Assembly: GCA_049614485.1 (NCBI GenBank)
Contig: JBMZDR010000009.1
Location: 1-64,000, forward strand
From: GCA-2733415 sp049614485
GTDB lineage: Bacteria; Bacteroidota; Bacteroidia; Flavobacteriales; Flavobacteriaceae
DNA: 64,000 nucleotides
Reading direction: 5' to 3'
Both the position numbers and the translations under genes were made by a program. Under the pieces are notes generated by a model, which worked only from the letters and a program-made list of their open reading frames with translations, did no database searches and was not told where the DNA came from. Position 1 is the stretch's first letter. Every line of letters starts with the position of its first letter. This document shows, piece after piece, positions 42,659 through 51,314 of this stretch.

Positions 42659-45061
42659 ATGCAAAGACTCATTAAAAAAGTTGCGGTAATTGGTTCTGGA
42701 ATAATGGGAAGCGGAATCGCTTGTCATTTTGCCAATATTGGTGTTGAAGTTTTGTTACTTGACATCGTTCCAAGAGAATTGAATGATAAAGAAAAAGCTA
42801 AAGGATTAACCCTTGAGGACACTGTAGTTCGCAACAGAATGGTTAATGACTCATTGAAAGCTGCTTTAAAATCAAAACCCTCTCCTATTTACCATCAAAA
42901 ATTCGCTAACAGAATTACAACTGGTAACCTAGAAGATGATATTGCACAAATTGCAAATGTAGATTGGATTATTGAAGTAGTTGTTGAGCGTTTAGACATC
43001 AAAAAAATGGTGTTTGAAAATATTGAAAAACACAGAACACCTGGTACACTTATCACCTCTAATACCTCTGGTATTCCTATTAAATTTATGAGTGAAGGGC
43101 GTTCTGAAGATTTCCAGAAACATTTCTGCGGAACCCATTTCTTTAACCCAGCACGTTACTTAAAATTATTTGAAATAATTCCTGGACCAAAAACATCTAA
43201 TGAAGTCTTAGACTTCTTAAATGGGTATGGTGAAAAATTCTTAGGAAAAACATCTGTAGTTGCAAAAGACACACCAGCATTTATTGGTAACAGAGTTGGT
43301 ATTTTTAGTATCATGAGTTTATTCCATATGGTAAAAGATATGGATCTAACTATAGAAGAAGTTGATAAATTAAGTGGACCCGTAATTGGTCGCCCAAAAT
43401 CAGCTACCTTCAGAACTGTTGATGTGGTTGGGCTAGATACTTTAGTACATGTTGCTAACGGAATCTATGACAACTGTCCGAATGACGAAAAGCATGACTT
43501 GTTTAAACTACCAGAATTCATCAGTACAATGATGGAAAACAGATGGTTAGGAAGTAAAACAAAACAAGGGTTCTACAAAAAAACAATGACTGATGGTAAA
43601 AAAGAAATTTTATCATTAGACTTAAATACTTTAGAATACAGAACTAAAAAACGTGCTAAGTTCACAACTTTAGAACTGACAAAAAACATTGATAATGTTA
43701 TTGATCGTTTTAAAGTATTAGTTGCTGGAAAAGATAAAGCTGGAGAGTTTTACAGAAAAAGTTTTGCTGCCTTATTCGCCTATGTGTCAAACAGAATACC
43801 AGAAATAGCTGACGATTTATATAAAATTGACGACGCTATGAAAGCTGGTTTCGGTTGGGAACACGGGCCTTTCCAAATTTGGGATGCTATCGGAGTTGAA
43901 AAAGGAATTGAAATCATGAAAGCTGAAGGTCTTGAACCAGCTGCTTGGGTTTCTGACATGTTAGCCTCTGGTAATACTTCTTTTTATACTGTAAAAGAAG
44001 GTGCAACTAATTACTATAGTATTTCAGCAAAAGCACAAACAAAAGTACCTGGCCAAGATTCATTTATTATTTTAGATAACATCAGGAAAACATCTGAAGT
44101 ATATAAAAACTCAGGTGTAATTATTGAAGACATTGGTGATGGAATTTTAAATGTAGAGTTCCAATCAAAAATGAATTCTATTGGAGGTGATGTGCTTTCA
44201 GGAATTAATAAAGCTATTGATTTAGCTGAACAAAATTACCAAGGACTAGTTATTGGTAACCAAGGCGCAAACTTCTCAGTTGGTGCAAATATCGGTATGA
44301 TTTTCATGCTTGCTGTTGAGCAAGAATACGATGAAATGAATATGGCCATCAAATATTTCCAAGACACTACAATGCGTTTACGTTATTCAGGAATCCCAAC
44401 TGTTGTTGCACCACATGGTATGACATTAGGTGGTGGTTGTGAATTAGCATTACACGCCGATAAAGTCGTAGCAGCAGCAGAAACATATATCGGATTAGTA
44501 GAATTTGGTGTAGGAGTTATCCCAGGTGGAGGTGGTTCTAAAGAGATGGCATTAAGAGCATCTGATTTATTCAAAAAAGGAGATGTTGAATTGAATGTGT
44601 TACAAGAACACTTCTTAACTGTTGGTATGGCAAAAGTAGCTACTTCTGCTTATGAAGCTTATGACCTAGGCTTATTACAACAAGGTAAAGATGTTGTAGT
44701 TGTAAACAGAGACCGTCAAATTGCAACAGCTAAAGCTCACGCTAAATTAATGGCAGAGTCTGGATACAGTCAACCTGCAAAGCGTAAAGATGTAAAAGTA
44801 TTAGGAAAACAAGCTTTAGGAATGTTCTTAGTTGGAACAGACTCTATGGAAGCGAGTAATTACATTTCTGAACACGATAAAAAAATCGCCAACAAATTAG
44901 CTTACGTTATGGCTGGTGGTGATTTATCTGAACCAACAAATGTATCAGAGCAATACCTATTAGATTTAGAACGTGAAGCATTTATGTCATTAACTACAGA
45001 ACGTAAAAGTTTAGAACGTTTAGAACACATGTTAAAGAAAGGGAGACCATTACGTAACTAA
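42659..45061 (+). CDS. fadN: 3-hydroxyacyl-CoA dehydrogenase/enoyl-CoA hydratase, FadN type
   Basis: The 800-residue bifunctional enzyme carries out the second and third steps of fatty-acid beta-oxidation. The dehydrogenase half comes first: GSGIMGSGIA (NAD-binding loop, about 11-20), LITSNTSGIPIKFM and CGTHFFNPARYLKLFEII (active His). The hydratase half is C-terminal, with GMTLGGGCELALHADKVVA (oxyanion region) and ETYIGLVEFGVGVIPGGGG (catalytic Glu). This order is that of Bacillus FadN; enterobacterial FadB has the hydratase first. The next gene follows after 45 bases. Confidence 0.93.
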   Translation: MQRLIKKVAVIGSGIMGSGIACHFANIGVEVLLLDIVPRELNDKEKAKGLTLEDTVVRNRMVNDSLKAALKSKPSPIYHQKFANRITTGNLEDDIAQIANVDWIIEVVVERLDIKKMVFENIEKHRTPGTLITSNTSGIPIKFMSEGRSEDFQKHFCGTHFFNPARYLKLFEIIPGPKTSNEVLDFLNGYGEKFLGKTSVVAKDTPAFIGNRVGIFSIMSLFHMVKDMDLTIEEVDKLSGPVIGRPKSATFRTVDVVGLDTLVHVANGIYDNCPNDEKHDLFKLPEFISTMMENRWLGSKTKQGFYKKTMTDGKKEILSLDLNTLEYRTKKRAKFTTLELTKNIDNVIDRFKVLVAGKDKAGEFYRKSFAALFAYVSNRIPEIADDLYKIDDAMKAGFGWEHGPFQIWDAIGVEKGIEIMKAEGLEPAAWVSDMLASGNTSFYTVKEGATNYYSISAKAQTKVPGQDSFIILDNIRKTSEVYKNSGVIIEDIGDGILNVEFQSKMNSIGGDVLSGINKAIDLAEQNYQGLVIGNQGANFSVGANIGMIFMLAVEQEYDEMNMAIKYFQDTTMRLRYSGIPTVVAPHGMTLGGGCELALHADKVVAAAETYIGLVEFGVGVIPGGGGSKEMALRASDLFKKGDVELNVLQEHFLTVGMAKVATSAYEAYDLGLLQQGKDVVVVNRDRQIATAKAHAKLMAESGYSQPAKRKDVKVLGKQALGMFLVGTDSMEASNYISEHDKKIANKLAYVMAGGDLSEPTNVSEQYLLDLEREAFMSLTTERKSLERLEHMLKKGRPLRN

Positions 45062-45106
45062 TACCACGTAGAGGAATTTAAATCGATAACACTAAAGCTT
45101 AAGAAA

Positions 45107-46297
45107 ATGAAAACAGCATATATAGTAAAAGCATACAGAACCGCAGTTGGTAAAGCACCTAAAGGCGTGTTCCGTTTTAAAAGAACAGATGAATTGGCAG
45201 CTGAAACCATCAAATACATGATGAAAGAATTGCCAAATTTAGACCCAAAGCGTATTGACGATGTTATTGTTGGTAACGCGATGCCAGAAGGTTCTCAAGG
45301 ATTAAATATGGCGCGTTTAATCTCTTTAATGGGATTAGATATTGTTGATGTTCCTGGAGTAACTGTAAACCGTTTTTGCTCTTCAGGAGTAGAAACTATA
45401 GGAATGGCAACAGCAAAAATTCAAGCAGGTATGGCAGATTGCATTATAGCAGGTGGTGCCGAAAGCATGAGTTCTGTGCCAATGACAGGATTCAAACCAG
45501 AATTGAATTATGATGTTATAAACGCAGGTCATGAAGATTATTACTGGGGAATGGGTAATACTGCTGAAGCAGTTGCACAACAGTTTAACGTATCTCGAGA
45601 AGATCAAGATGAGTTTGCATACCATTCTCATATGAAAGCTTTAAAAGCACAAGCTGAAAACCGCTTTCAAGACCAAATTGTTCCTATTGATGTAGAACAA
45701 ACCTATATTGATGCTAACGGAAAGAAAGCAACAAAAAAATACACCGTAACCAAAGACGAAGGACCACGTGCTGGAACAAGCAAAGAAGCTTTAGCAAAAC
45801 TAAGAGCTGTGTTTGCTCAAGGCGGAAGTGTCACTGCAGGAAACTCATCACAAATGAGTGATGGTGCTGCTTTTGTAATGGTCATGAGTGAAGACATGGT
45901 TAAAGAATTAAATCTAGAACCAGTGGCGCGTATGGTCAACTATGCTGCGGCAGGTGTTGAACCACGTATCATGGGAATTGGACCAGTAGCTGCTATCCCA
46001 AAAGTATTAAAGCAAGCAGGCTTAAAACAAGATGACATTGGGTTAATTGAATTGAATGAAGCCTTTGCTTCTCAATCATTAGCCGTAATGAGAGAATTAA
46101 ACATCAACCAAGATATCGTAAACGTAAATGGTGGAGCAATTGCATTAGGACACCCTTTAGGATGTACTGGAGCAAAACTATCTGTACAATTGTTTGATGA
46201 AATGCGTAAGCGTGACATGCAAGGAAAATACGGTATGGTAACAATGTGTGTAGGTACTGGACAAGGTGCTGCAGGAGTATTTGAATTTTTAAAGTAA
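45107..46297 (+). CDS. fadA: Acetyl-CoA acyltransferase (3-ketoacyl-CoA thiolase)
   Basis: The 396-residue thiolase cleaves 3-ketoacyl-CoA with CoA in the last step of beta-oxidation. The acylated cysteine is in VNRFCSSGVETIGMA (about 88-102), the His in NGGAIALGHPLGCTGA (about 341-356), and the second Cys in MVTMCVGTGQGAAGVFEFL at the C terminus. AGGAESMSSVPM is also typical. It lies 45 bases after fadN and 22 before fadE and is expected to work with the FadN-type enzyme as a complex or partner set. Confidence 0.95.
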   Translation: MKTAYIVKAYRTAVGKAPKGVFRFKRTDELAAETIKYMMKELPNLDPKRIDDVIVGNAMPEGSQGLNMARLISLMGLDIVDVPGVTVNRFCSSGVETIGMATAKIQAGMADCIIAGGAESMSSVPMTGFKPELNYDVINAGHEDYYWGMGNTAEAVAQQFNVSREDQDEFAYHSHMKALKAQAENRFQDQIVPIDVEQTYIDANGKKATKKYTVTKDEGPRAGTSKEALAKLRAVFAQGGSVTAGNSSQMSDGAAFVMVMSEDMVKELNLEPVARMVNYAAAGVEPRIMGIGPVAAIPKVLKQAGLKQDDIGLIELNEAFASQSLAVMRELNINQDIVNVNGGAIALGHPLGCTGAKLSVQLFDEMRKRDMQGKYGMVTMCVGTGQGAAGVFEFLK

Positions 46298-46319
46298 TCA
46301 ATCAAAAGAAAAAACAATC

Positions 46320-48122
46320 ATGGAAGATAAAGACTTATTAAGAGGTGGTCAATTTTTAGTAAAGGAAACAAAATGTGAAGACGTTTTTACTCCTGAAGAC
46401 TTCTCTGAAGAACAAACAATGATGAAAGAGGCGGTGATGGAATTTAATGATCGTGAGATCATTCCTCATCGAAATCGTTTTGAAAACAAAGATTATGCAT
46501 TAACTGAAGACGTGATGCGTAAAGCAGGTGAATTAGGGTTTTTAGGTGTTGCCGTTCCTGAAGCATACGGTGGTATGGGAATGGGATTTGTATCTACAAT
46601 GCTAACTTGTGACTATATATCTAGTGGTACTGGATCTTTCAGTACTGCCTTTGGTGCACATACCGGAATTGGTACTATGCCAATTACATTATATGGTACT
46701 GAAGAACAGAAGTTAAAGTATGTACCAAAATTAGCTTCTGGTGAATGGTTTGGTTCATATTGTTTAACAGAGCCAGGCGCAGGTTCTGATGCTAATTCAG
46801 GGAAAACTACAGCCGTTTTATCAGAAGATGGAAAATCTTATAAAATTAACGGACAAAAAATGTGGATTTCAAATGCAGGGTTCTGTAATGTGATGATCGT
46901 TTTTGCTCGTATTGGAGAGGATAAAAATATTACGGGGTTTATTGTTGAATATGACGCTGCAAATTCAAACGGAATCACTTTAGGTGAGGAAGAACACAAA
47001 TTAGGAATTCGCGCATCATCTACACGTCAGGTCTTTTTTAACGACACTGTTGTTCCTGTAGATAACATGTTAGCTGGTCGTGGTGAAGGGTTTAAAATTG
47101 CAATGAACGCTTTAAATGTTGGACGTATCAAATTGGCTGCAGCTTGTTTAGATTCTCAACGTAGAGTGACTACTGCTGCTATAAATTATGCAAATGAACG
47201 TAAGCAATTTAACACGCCTATCGCTGAGTTTGGAGCAATCAAATCTAAATTAGCAGAAATGGCAACAAATGCTTATGTTGGTGAATCTGCAAGTTATAGA
47301 GCTGCTAAAAACATAGAAGACAGAATTGCCTTACGTGAAGCTGCTGGAAATTCTCACCAAGAAGCCGAACTAAAAGGTGTTGAAGAATATGCAATTGAAT
47401 GTTCTATCTTAAAAGTTGCGGTTTCTGAAGATGTACAAGCTTGTGCTGATGAAGGAATTCAAGTTTTTGGAGGAATGGGATTCTCTGAAGAAACGCCTAT
47501 GGAGGCTGCCTGGAGAGATGCACGTATTGCGCGTATCTACGAAGGAACTAACGAAATTAACAGAATGCTATCTGTCGGTATGTTAGTTAAGAAAGCTATG
47601 AAAGGTCATGTAGATTTACTTAACCCTGCTATGGCAGTTGCTGATGAGTTAACTGGTATTCCATCGTTTGAAACACCTGATTATTCTGAATTATTTTCTG
47701 AAGAAAAAGCAATTATCGCAAAATTAAAGAAAGTATTCTTAATGGTTGCTGGATCTGCAATTCAGAAATTCGGACCAGAATTAGAAAAGCACCAACAGCT
47801 ATTGAATGCTGCTTCAAATATTTTAATTGAAGTTTACATGGCAGAATCTGCTATTTTAAGAACTGAGAAAAATGCTAAGCGTTTTGGTCAAGATTCACAA
47901 ACTGAACAAATAGCTATGAGTCAGTTGTATTTATACAATGCTGTAGATATCATTACTAAAAACGCAAAAGAAGGGATTGTTTCTTTCGCGGAAGGTGATG
48001 AACAACGCATGATGTTAATGGGACTTAAACGTTTCACTAAATATATGAATCAGCCAAATGTTGTTGCCTTAAGAAATAAGATTGCTGAAAAAGTTAGCGC
48101 AGAAAACAAATACTGTTTCTAA
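46320..48122 (+). CDS. fadE: Acyl-CoA dehydrogenase (long form)
   Basis: The 600-residue flavoprotein introduces the alpha-beta double bond of acyl-CoA, the first oxidative step. The core 380 residues match the acyl-CoA dehydrogenase fold: YCLTEPGAGSDANSGKTTA (about 150-168), MWISNAGFCNVMIVFA, GIRASSTRQVFFNDTVVP, and QVFGGMGFSEETPMEAAWRDARIARIYEGTNEINRM (about 379-414), where the Glu of YEGTNE is the expected base. A helical extension of about 180 residues follows, as in Bacillus FadE. It is the last gene of the operon and is followed by a strong terminator. Confidence 0.94.
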   Translation: MEDKDLLRGGQFLVKETKCEDVFTPEDFSEEQTMMKEAVMEFNDREIIPHRNRFENKDYALTEDVMRKAGELGFLGVAVPEAYGGMGMGFVSTMLTCDYISSGTGSFSTAFGAHTGIGTMPITLYGTEEQKLKYVPKLASGEWFGSYCLTEPGAGSDANSGKTTAVLSEDGKSYKINGQKMWISNAGFCNVMIVFARIGEDKNITGFIVEYDAANSNGITLGEEEHKLGIRASSTRQVFFNDTVVPVDNMLAGRGEGFKIAMNALNVGRIKLAAACLDSQRRVTTAAINYANERKQFNTPIAEFGAIKSKLAEMATNAYVGESASYRAAKNIEDRIALREAAGNSHQEAELKGVEEYAIECSILKVAVSEDVQACADEGIQVFGGMGFSEETPMEAAWRDARIARIYEGTNEINRMLSVGMLVKKAMKGHVDLLNPAMAVADELTGIPSFETPDYSELFSEEKAIIAKLKKVFLMVAGSAIQKFGPELEKHQQLLNAASNILIEVYMAESAILRTEKNAKRFGQDSQTEQIAMSQLYLYNAVDIITKNAKEGIVSFAEGDEQRMMLMGLKRFTKYMNQPNVVALRNKIAEKVSAENKYCF

Positions 48123-48144
48123 GACTTAACTGAAGTATAGTTAT

Positions 48145-48177
48145 AAAGCTCATCAACTGTTGTTGATGAGCTTTTAT
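48145..48177 (+). terminator. Terminator of the marR-fadNAE operon
   Basis: AAAGCTCATCAAC (48145-48157) pairs with GTTGATGAGCTTT (48162-48174) around a four-base loop, perfect 13-bp stem, followed by T-rich sequence. Confidence 0.92.
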
Positions 48178-48191
48178 TTTTAGTAACTTTG
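48163..48191 (+). promoter_or_regulatory. Candidate promoter of the THEM6-like gene
   Basis: TTG at 48163-48165, 18 bases, TAACTTTG at 48184-48191, a good TTG-N17-23-TAnnTTTG match. The TTG overlaps the right arm of the terminator. The ATG is 62 bases on. Confidence 0.55.
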
Positions 48192-48252
48192 TTATATTCA
48201 GAAAACAACCTGTATCCCAAAAACTTTAATATAACAGTAAACACTATTAGTT

Positions 48253-48807
48253 ATGATTTATTATTGGATACAACTCGCTATTACCTTTATATCGTCTTAT
48301 TATTTTTCTGAAAAAGTTCCCATTAATGCAACTATCACTACAAAACGTCGCGTATCAATTTTTGATTGCGAAGGATTAAGATACATGTCAAATACCAGGT
48401 ACATCTCTTACATGGATTTCATTAGATTTGAACTAACATTTAAATCTAATTTATTTAGAGAAACTATAAAAAAAGGGGTCATTCCTATTTTAGCTTCTCA
48501 AAAAATAATTTATAAAAAACCATTAAAACTTTGGGATACATTCACTGTTACACTAATAAATGAAGGATGGGATAACAAATGGGTATATCATAGCCACATC
48601 TTTAAAAAAGGTAAAATAATTTACGCAATTGGGTATACAAAAGTAGCCTTTTGGCAGAAGAACAAAGTACAAAATATGCTAGACATTATACACAAATCAG
48701 GAATAACAAAAGAAGTAAACACACCATCACAACAGATTTTAAACATCTTTAATAACGACACACACTTACTCAAATCAAAAACTGGTAGTCACTTGTATAT
48801 TAGGTAA
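48253..48807 (+). CDS. THEM6-like acyl-CoA thioesterase-fold protein
   Basis: The 184-residue protein starts with a short hydrophobic segment (about residues 3-19) that may anchor it in the membrane. The hotdog domain follows: SIFDCEGLRYMSNTRYISYMDFIRFELTFKSNL matches the pattern of the THEM6/4HBT group, with Asp and Asn at the start of the long helix. FTVTLINEGWDNKWVYHSHIF and IIYAIGYTKVAFW are later strands. THEM6 relatives are predicted thioesterases with little direct biochemistry. It is a single gene with its own promoter, near the fatty-acid operon, which suits a lipid role. Confidence 0.8.
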   Translation: MIYYWIQLAITFISSYYFSEKVPINATITTKRRVSIFDCEGLRYMSNTRYISYMDFIRFELTFKSNLFRETIKKGVIPILASQKIIYKKPLKLWDTFTVTLINEGWDNKWVYHSHIFKKGKIIYAIGYTKVAFWQKNKVQNMLDIIHKSGITKEVNTPSQQILNIFNNDTHLLKSKTGSHLYIR

Positions 48808-48831
48808 ATAATTCCTATCTTTATAAGACAA

Positions 48832-48906
48832 ATGGGACGAATAAATTATCAAGAAATTGATATAAGAGTACGAAGAATAGATGTGTCCCATAAACTACGT
48901 ACCTAA
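48832..48906 (+). other. Short unassigned frame in a spacer, possible relic
   Basis: An ATG-initiated frame of 24 codons (MGRINYQEIDIRVRRIDV...) lies in the 48808-49038 spacer, with flanking ATGGGAC (48832-48838) and GTCCCAT (48885-48891) as a 7-base inverted repeat. It could be a relic of a transposase or nothing at all. Confidence 0.2.
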
Positions 48907-48987
48907 TTAAAAAGACTTTTGAGTTAATTGAGATGTCATTTTGTTAAATCATGTTTCAAAAAAAGTTAATTAGATTGCGATAGTTGG

Positions 48988-49024
48988 AAAGCCGTATCAA
49001 AGATTATTTAATTGATATGGCTTT
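48988..49024. terminator. Probable terminator of the YchJ-like gene
   Basis: AAAGCCGTATCAA (48988-49000) pairs with TTGATATGGCTTT (49012-49024) with one G-T pair. T tracts are short on both sides. Confidence 0.55.
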
Positions 49025-49038
49025 CTGTTGTTATCCCC

Positions 49039-49569
49039 TTAGGCTTCCCCTAAATAAACCCAATATTTATTTTCTTTAATAAATTTTGAATTTTCATGAA
49101 TTACTGAAACTATTCCGTTTTCTTTAAAATACGCTTTAAACTCAACAGTTCCGTCACTATCATTATCTAATCCTTTAGATGAATTTAAAACCTCTAACCT
49201 TATCCATTTTACTGATTTTGTCCATTTTAAAATTTCTTCTTTTTCATTATTAGGGCAAGTGGTACTATGATGACTTTTCATTAAATAATCAATATCAGCC
49301 ATAACATAAGCAGAATATCTCGAACGCATCAATTGTTCTGCAGTTACTAACGTTTCAATAGCCATATGACCTTTATAACAACACTCTTCATATGTAATTT
49401 CACTTCCACATGGGCAAGGTTGCTCCAACTGGTTTTTCTTAGCCATAATTGCTTTTAAACGTTGTTTGTTTAAAGCCTTAGCATCTCTAACTTTTGCTTT
49501 TTTTTGGTTGAGTAATTTAGTATGTTTTGCTTTATTATTTCCGTTTTTTATTTTTCCCTGCTTTCCCAT
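49039..49569 (-). CDS. YchJ-like protein with SEC-C zinc motif and NTF2-like domain
   Basis: I start at MGKQGKIKNGNNKAK (49569), 176 residues; a frame ten codons longer exists (49599). The N-terminal 45 residues are very basic. A SEC-C type motif follows (QPCPCGSEITYEECCYKG), with the four cysteines placed to bind zinc, then an NTF2-like domain beginning LVTAEQLMRSRYSAYVMADIDYLMKSHH, with VEFKAYFKENGIVSVIHENSKFIKENKYWVYLG at the end. That is the layout of the YchJ family (UPF0225), of unknown function. It is transcribed away from the helicase gene. Confidence 0.87.
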   Translation of the reverse strand: MGKQGKIKNGNNKAKHTKLLNQKKAKVRDAKALNKQRLKAIMAKKNQLEQPCPCGSEITYEECCYKGHMAIETLVTAEQLMRSRYSAYVMADIDYLMKSHHSTTCPNNEKEEILKWTKSVKWIRLEVLNSSKGLDNDSDGTVEFKAYFKENGIVSVIHENSKFIKENKYWVYLGEA

Positions 49570-49656
49570 AATATGAATACTAAAGTTTCCCAAAATCAAA
49601 TCTGAGTCAAAATTAACATTTTTTCAAATAGTGAAAGCTTCCATTATGAATTAAAG

Positions 49657-49664
49657 TACCTTTG
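49657..49664 (+). promoter_or_regulatory. Candidate -7 box, close enough for a leaderless helicase mRNA
   Basis: TACCTTTG (TAnnTTTG) ends four bases before the ATG at 49669. A transcript starting 4-8 bases after the box would start at or just inside the start codon. Confidence 0.5.
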
Positions 49665-49668
49665 CGTT

Positions 49669-50994
49669 ATGGATGATATTATAAAAAACCAAAAGGAAAT
49701 ACTTCAAAAGCTAAGGATCGAAAAACTAAATCCTATGCAGGAAGAAGCAAAGCTCGCTATCACATCACATACTGATGTTGTTATCTTGTCTCCTACTGGC
49801 TCAGGAAAAACATTGTCTTTTTTACTCCCTTTAATCAGTGAATTAGACAAAAATTGTGTTGACGTTCAGGCAATTATTATAACACCTTCAAGAGAACTTG
49901 CTATACAAATTGAGCAAGTCACTAAAGATATAGGTAGTGGTTACAAAACCAATGTCGTGTATGGTGGAAGGCCTTTTTCTAAAGATAAAATTGACTTAAA
50001 ACATACCCCTGCAATTTTAATTGGTACTCCAGGTAGAATTGCTGATCACCTTAGAAGGAAAACGTTTTCTACAAAACATATCACTACCATAATTTTAGAT
50101 GAGTTTGATAAATCATTAGAAATTGGGTTTGAATCTGAAATGAGAGAAATTATTGAAGGTTTACCTAAAATAGAAAAACGCATATTAACCTCAGCAACTC
50201 AAGAAGTAGCCATTCCTAGATTTGTAGGAATCACCAACCCTATTACAATTGATTATTTAGATGATGGTGTCGCAAAGCTTGACATACAAACCATATTATC
50301 ATCTTCAAAAGATAAACTTGAGGCGTTAGTCACTTTATTAAATCATTTAGGAGATCAGCCCGGTATTATTTTTTGCAATTATAAAGATACCATTCAACGT
50401 GTCAGCGATTTTTTAAATGATCACAATATTGACCATGGCTGCTTTTATGGAGGTTTAGAGCAAAAAGATAGAGAACGCGCATTAATCAAATTTCGTAACG
50501 GCACACATCAGCTATTATTAGCTACAGATCTTGCAGCAAGAGGAATTGACGTACCAGAAATAAAATTCATCATTCACTATCATTTGCCATTAAAAGCACA
50601 AGAATTTACACATAGAAACGGTAGAACCGCTCGTATGAATAGTGAAGGAACAGCTTATGTGTTGCAGTGGGAAAAAGAAGATACTCCTGATTTTATAGAA
50701 GCGTTAAATACTGACAGTTTTTTAGTTGATGAGTTAGTACAATATAACAAACCAACAGTTGATAAATGGTCTACTGTATTCGTTTCTGGAGGTAGAAAAG
50801 ATAAAATTTCTAAAGGTGATATAGCAGGTTTATTCTGTAAGCAGGGGAAACTCACACGAGAGGAATTAGGAATGATTGAAATAAAACCCGACTGTGCCTT
50901 TGTTGCTGTAAAAGCTTCAAGAACAAAACAATTAATTCGCTTAGCAAACAATAGTCGTTTAAAAAAGAAAAAAGTTAGACTAAGTATTATTTAA
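49669..50994 (+). CDS. dbpA: DEAD-box RNA helicase, DbpA-like
   Basis: The 441-residue helicase has Q motif LNPMQEEA (20-27), motif I SPTGSGKT (41-48), motif II DEFD (144-147), motif III SAT (175-177) and motif VI HRNGRTAR. The C-terminal 75 residues (WSTVFVSGGRKDKISKGDIAGLF, then KPDCAFVAVKASRTKQLI) match the DbpA RNA-binding domain, which directs the enzyme to 23S rRNA during large-subunit assembly. The third residue of motif II is Phe instead of Ala, and the usual D-R-x-G-R-x-x-R reads HRNGRTAR. These variants occur in the bacterial DbpA-like group. It is followed by a LETM1-like gene after 38 bases. Confidence 0.9.
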   Translation: MDDIIKNQKEILQKLRIEKLNPMQEEAKLAITSHTDVVILSPTGSGKTLSFLLPLISELDKNCVDVQAIIITPSRELAIQIEQVTKDIGSGYKTNVVYGGRPFSKDKIDLKHTPAILIGTPGRIADHLRRKTFSTKHITTIILDEFDKSLEIGFESEMREIIEGLPKIEKRILTSATQEVAIPRFVGITNPITIDYLDDGVAKLDIQTILSSSKDKLEALVTLLNHLGDQPGIIFCNYKDTIQRVSDFLNDHNIDHGCFYGGLEQKDRERALIKFRNGTHQLLLATDLAARGIDVPEIKFIIHYHLPLKAQEFTHRNGRTARMNSEGTAYVLQWEKEDTPDFIEALNTDSFLVDELVQYNKPTVDKWSTVFVSGGRKDKISKGDIAGLFCKQGKLTREELGMIEIKPDCAFVAVKASRTKQLIRLANNSRLKKKKVRLSII

Positions 50995-51032
50995 TAAAAA
51001 TAACTACTTTACAACAGTAATACTTAATTGTA

Positions 51033-51311
51033 ATGACAAAACAAGAAGTCACAGATTTAATTGAAAGGAACAAAAATAGCTTGTTAAAAGAGGTTAAAGA
51101 AAGTAAGGAGTTGCTTTTTCTAATAAAAGAATCTGCAACTCGTAAATTAACTGATGATGAAAAAAGTAAAGTAAAAGAGCAGTTACTTGATATTTGCAAA
51201 AGTATTCCTGCTTTTACAGTATTTATGCTTCCTGGTGGCGCATTACTTTTGCCTCTTCTTATTAAAATGATTCCGAATATACTACCTAGCGCCTTTAGGG
51301 AGAAGGTTTAA
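51033..51311 (+). CDS. Small LETM1-like protein
   Basis: The 92-residue protein has a charged helical N-terminal part (residues 1-55, MTKQEVTDLIERNKNSLL and LTDDEKSKVKEQLLDICK) and ends with IPAFTVFMLPGGALLLPLLIKM followed by IPNILPSAFREKV. This end matches the membrane-proximal core of the LETM1 family, where the human protein reads FPNMLPSTF at the same place. The hydrophobic stretch is about residues 59-81, one membrane segment. Mitochondrial LETM1 is a K+/H+ or Ca2+/H+ exchanger and ribosome-binding protein. This copy lacks the long C-terminal ribosome-binding domain. It follows the helicase in the same direction. Confidence 0.75.
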   Translation: MTKQEVTDLIERNKNSLLKEVKESKELLFLIKESATRKLTDDEKSKVKEQLLDICKSIPAFTVFMLPGGALLLPLLIKMIPNILPSAFREKV

Positions 51312-51314
51312 TTA

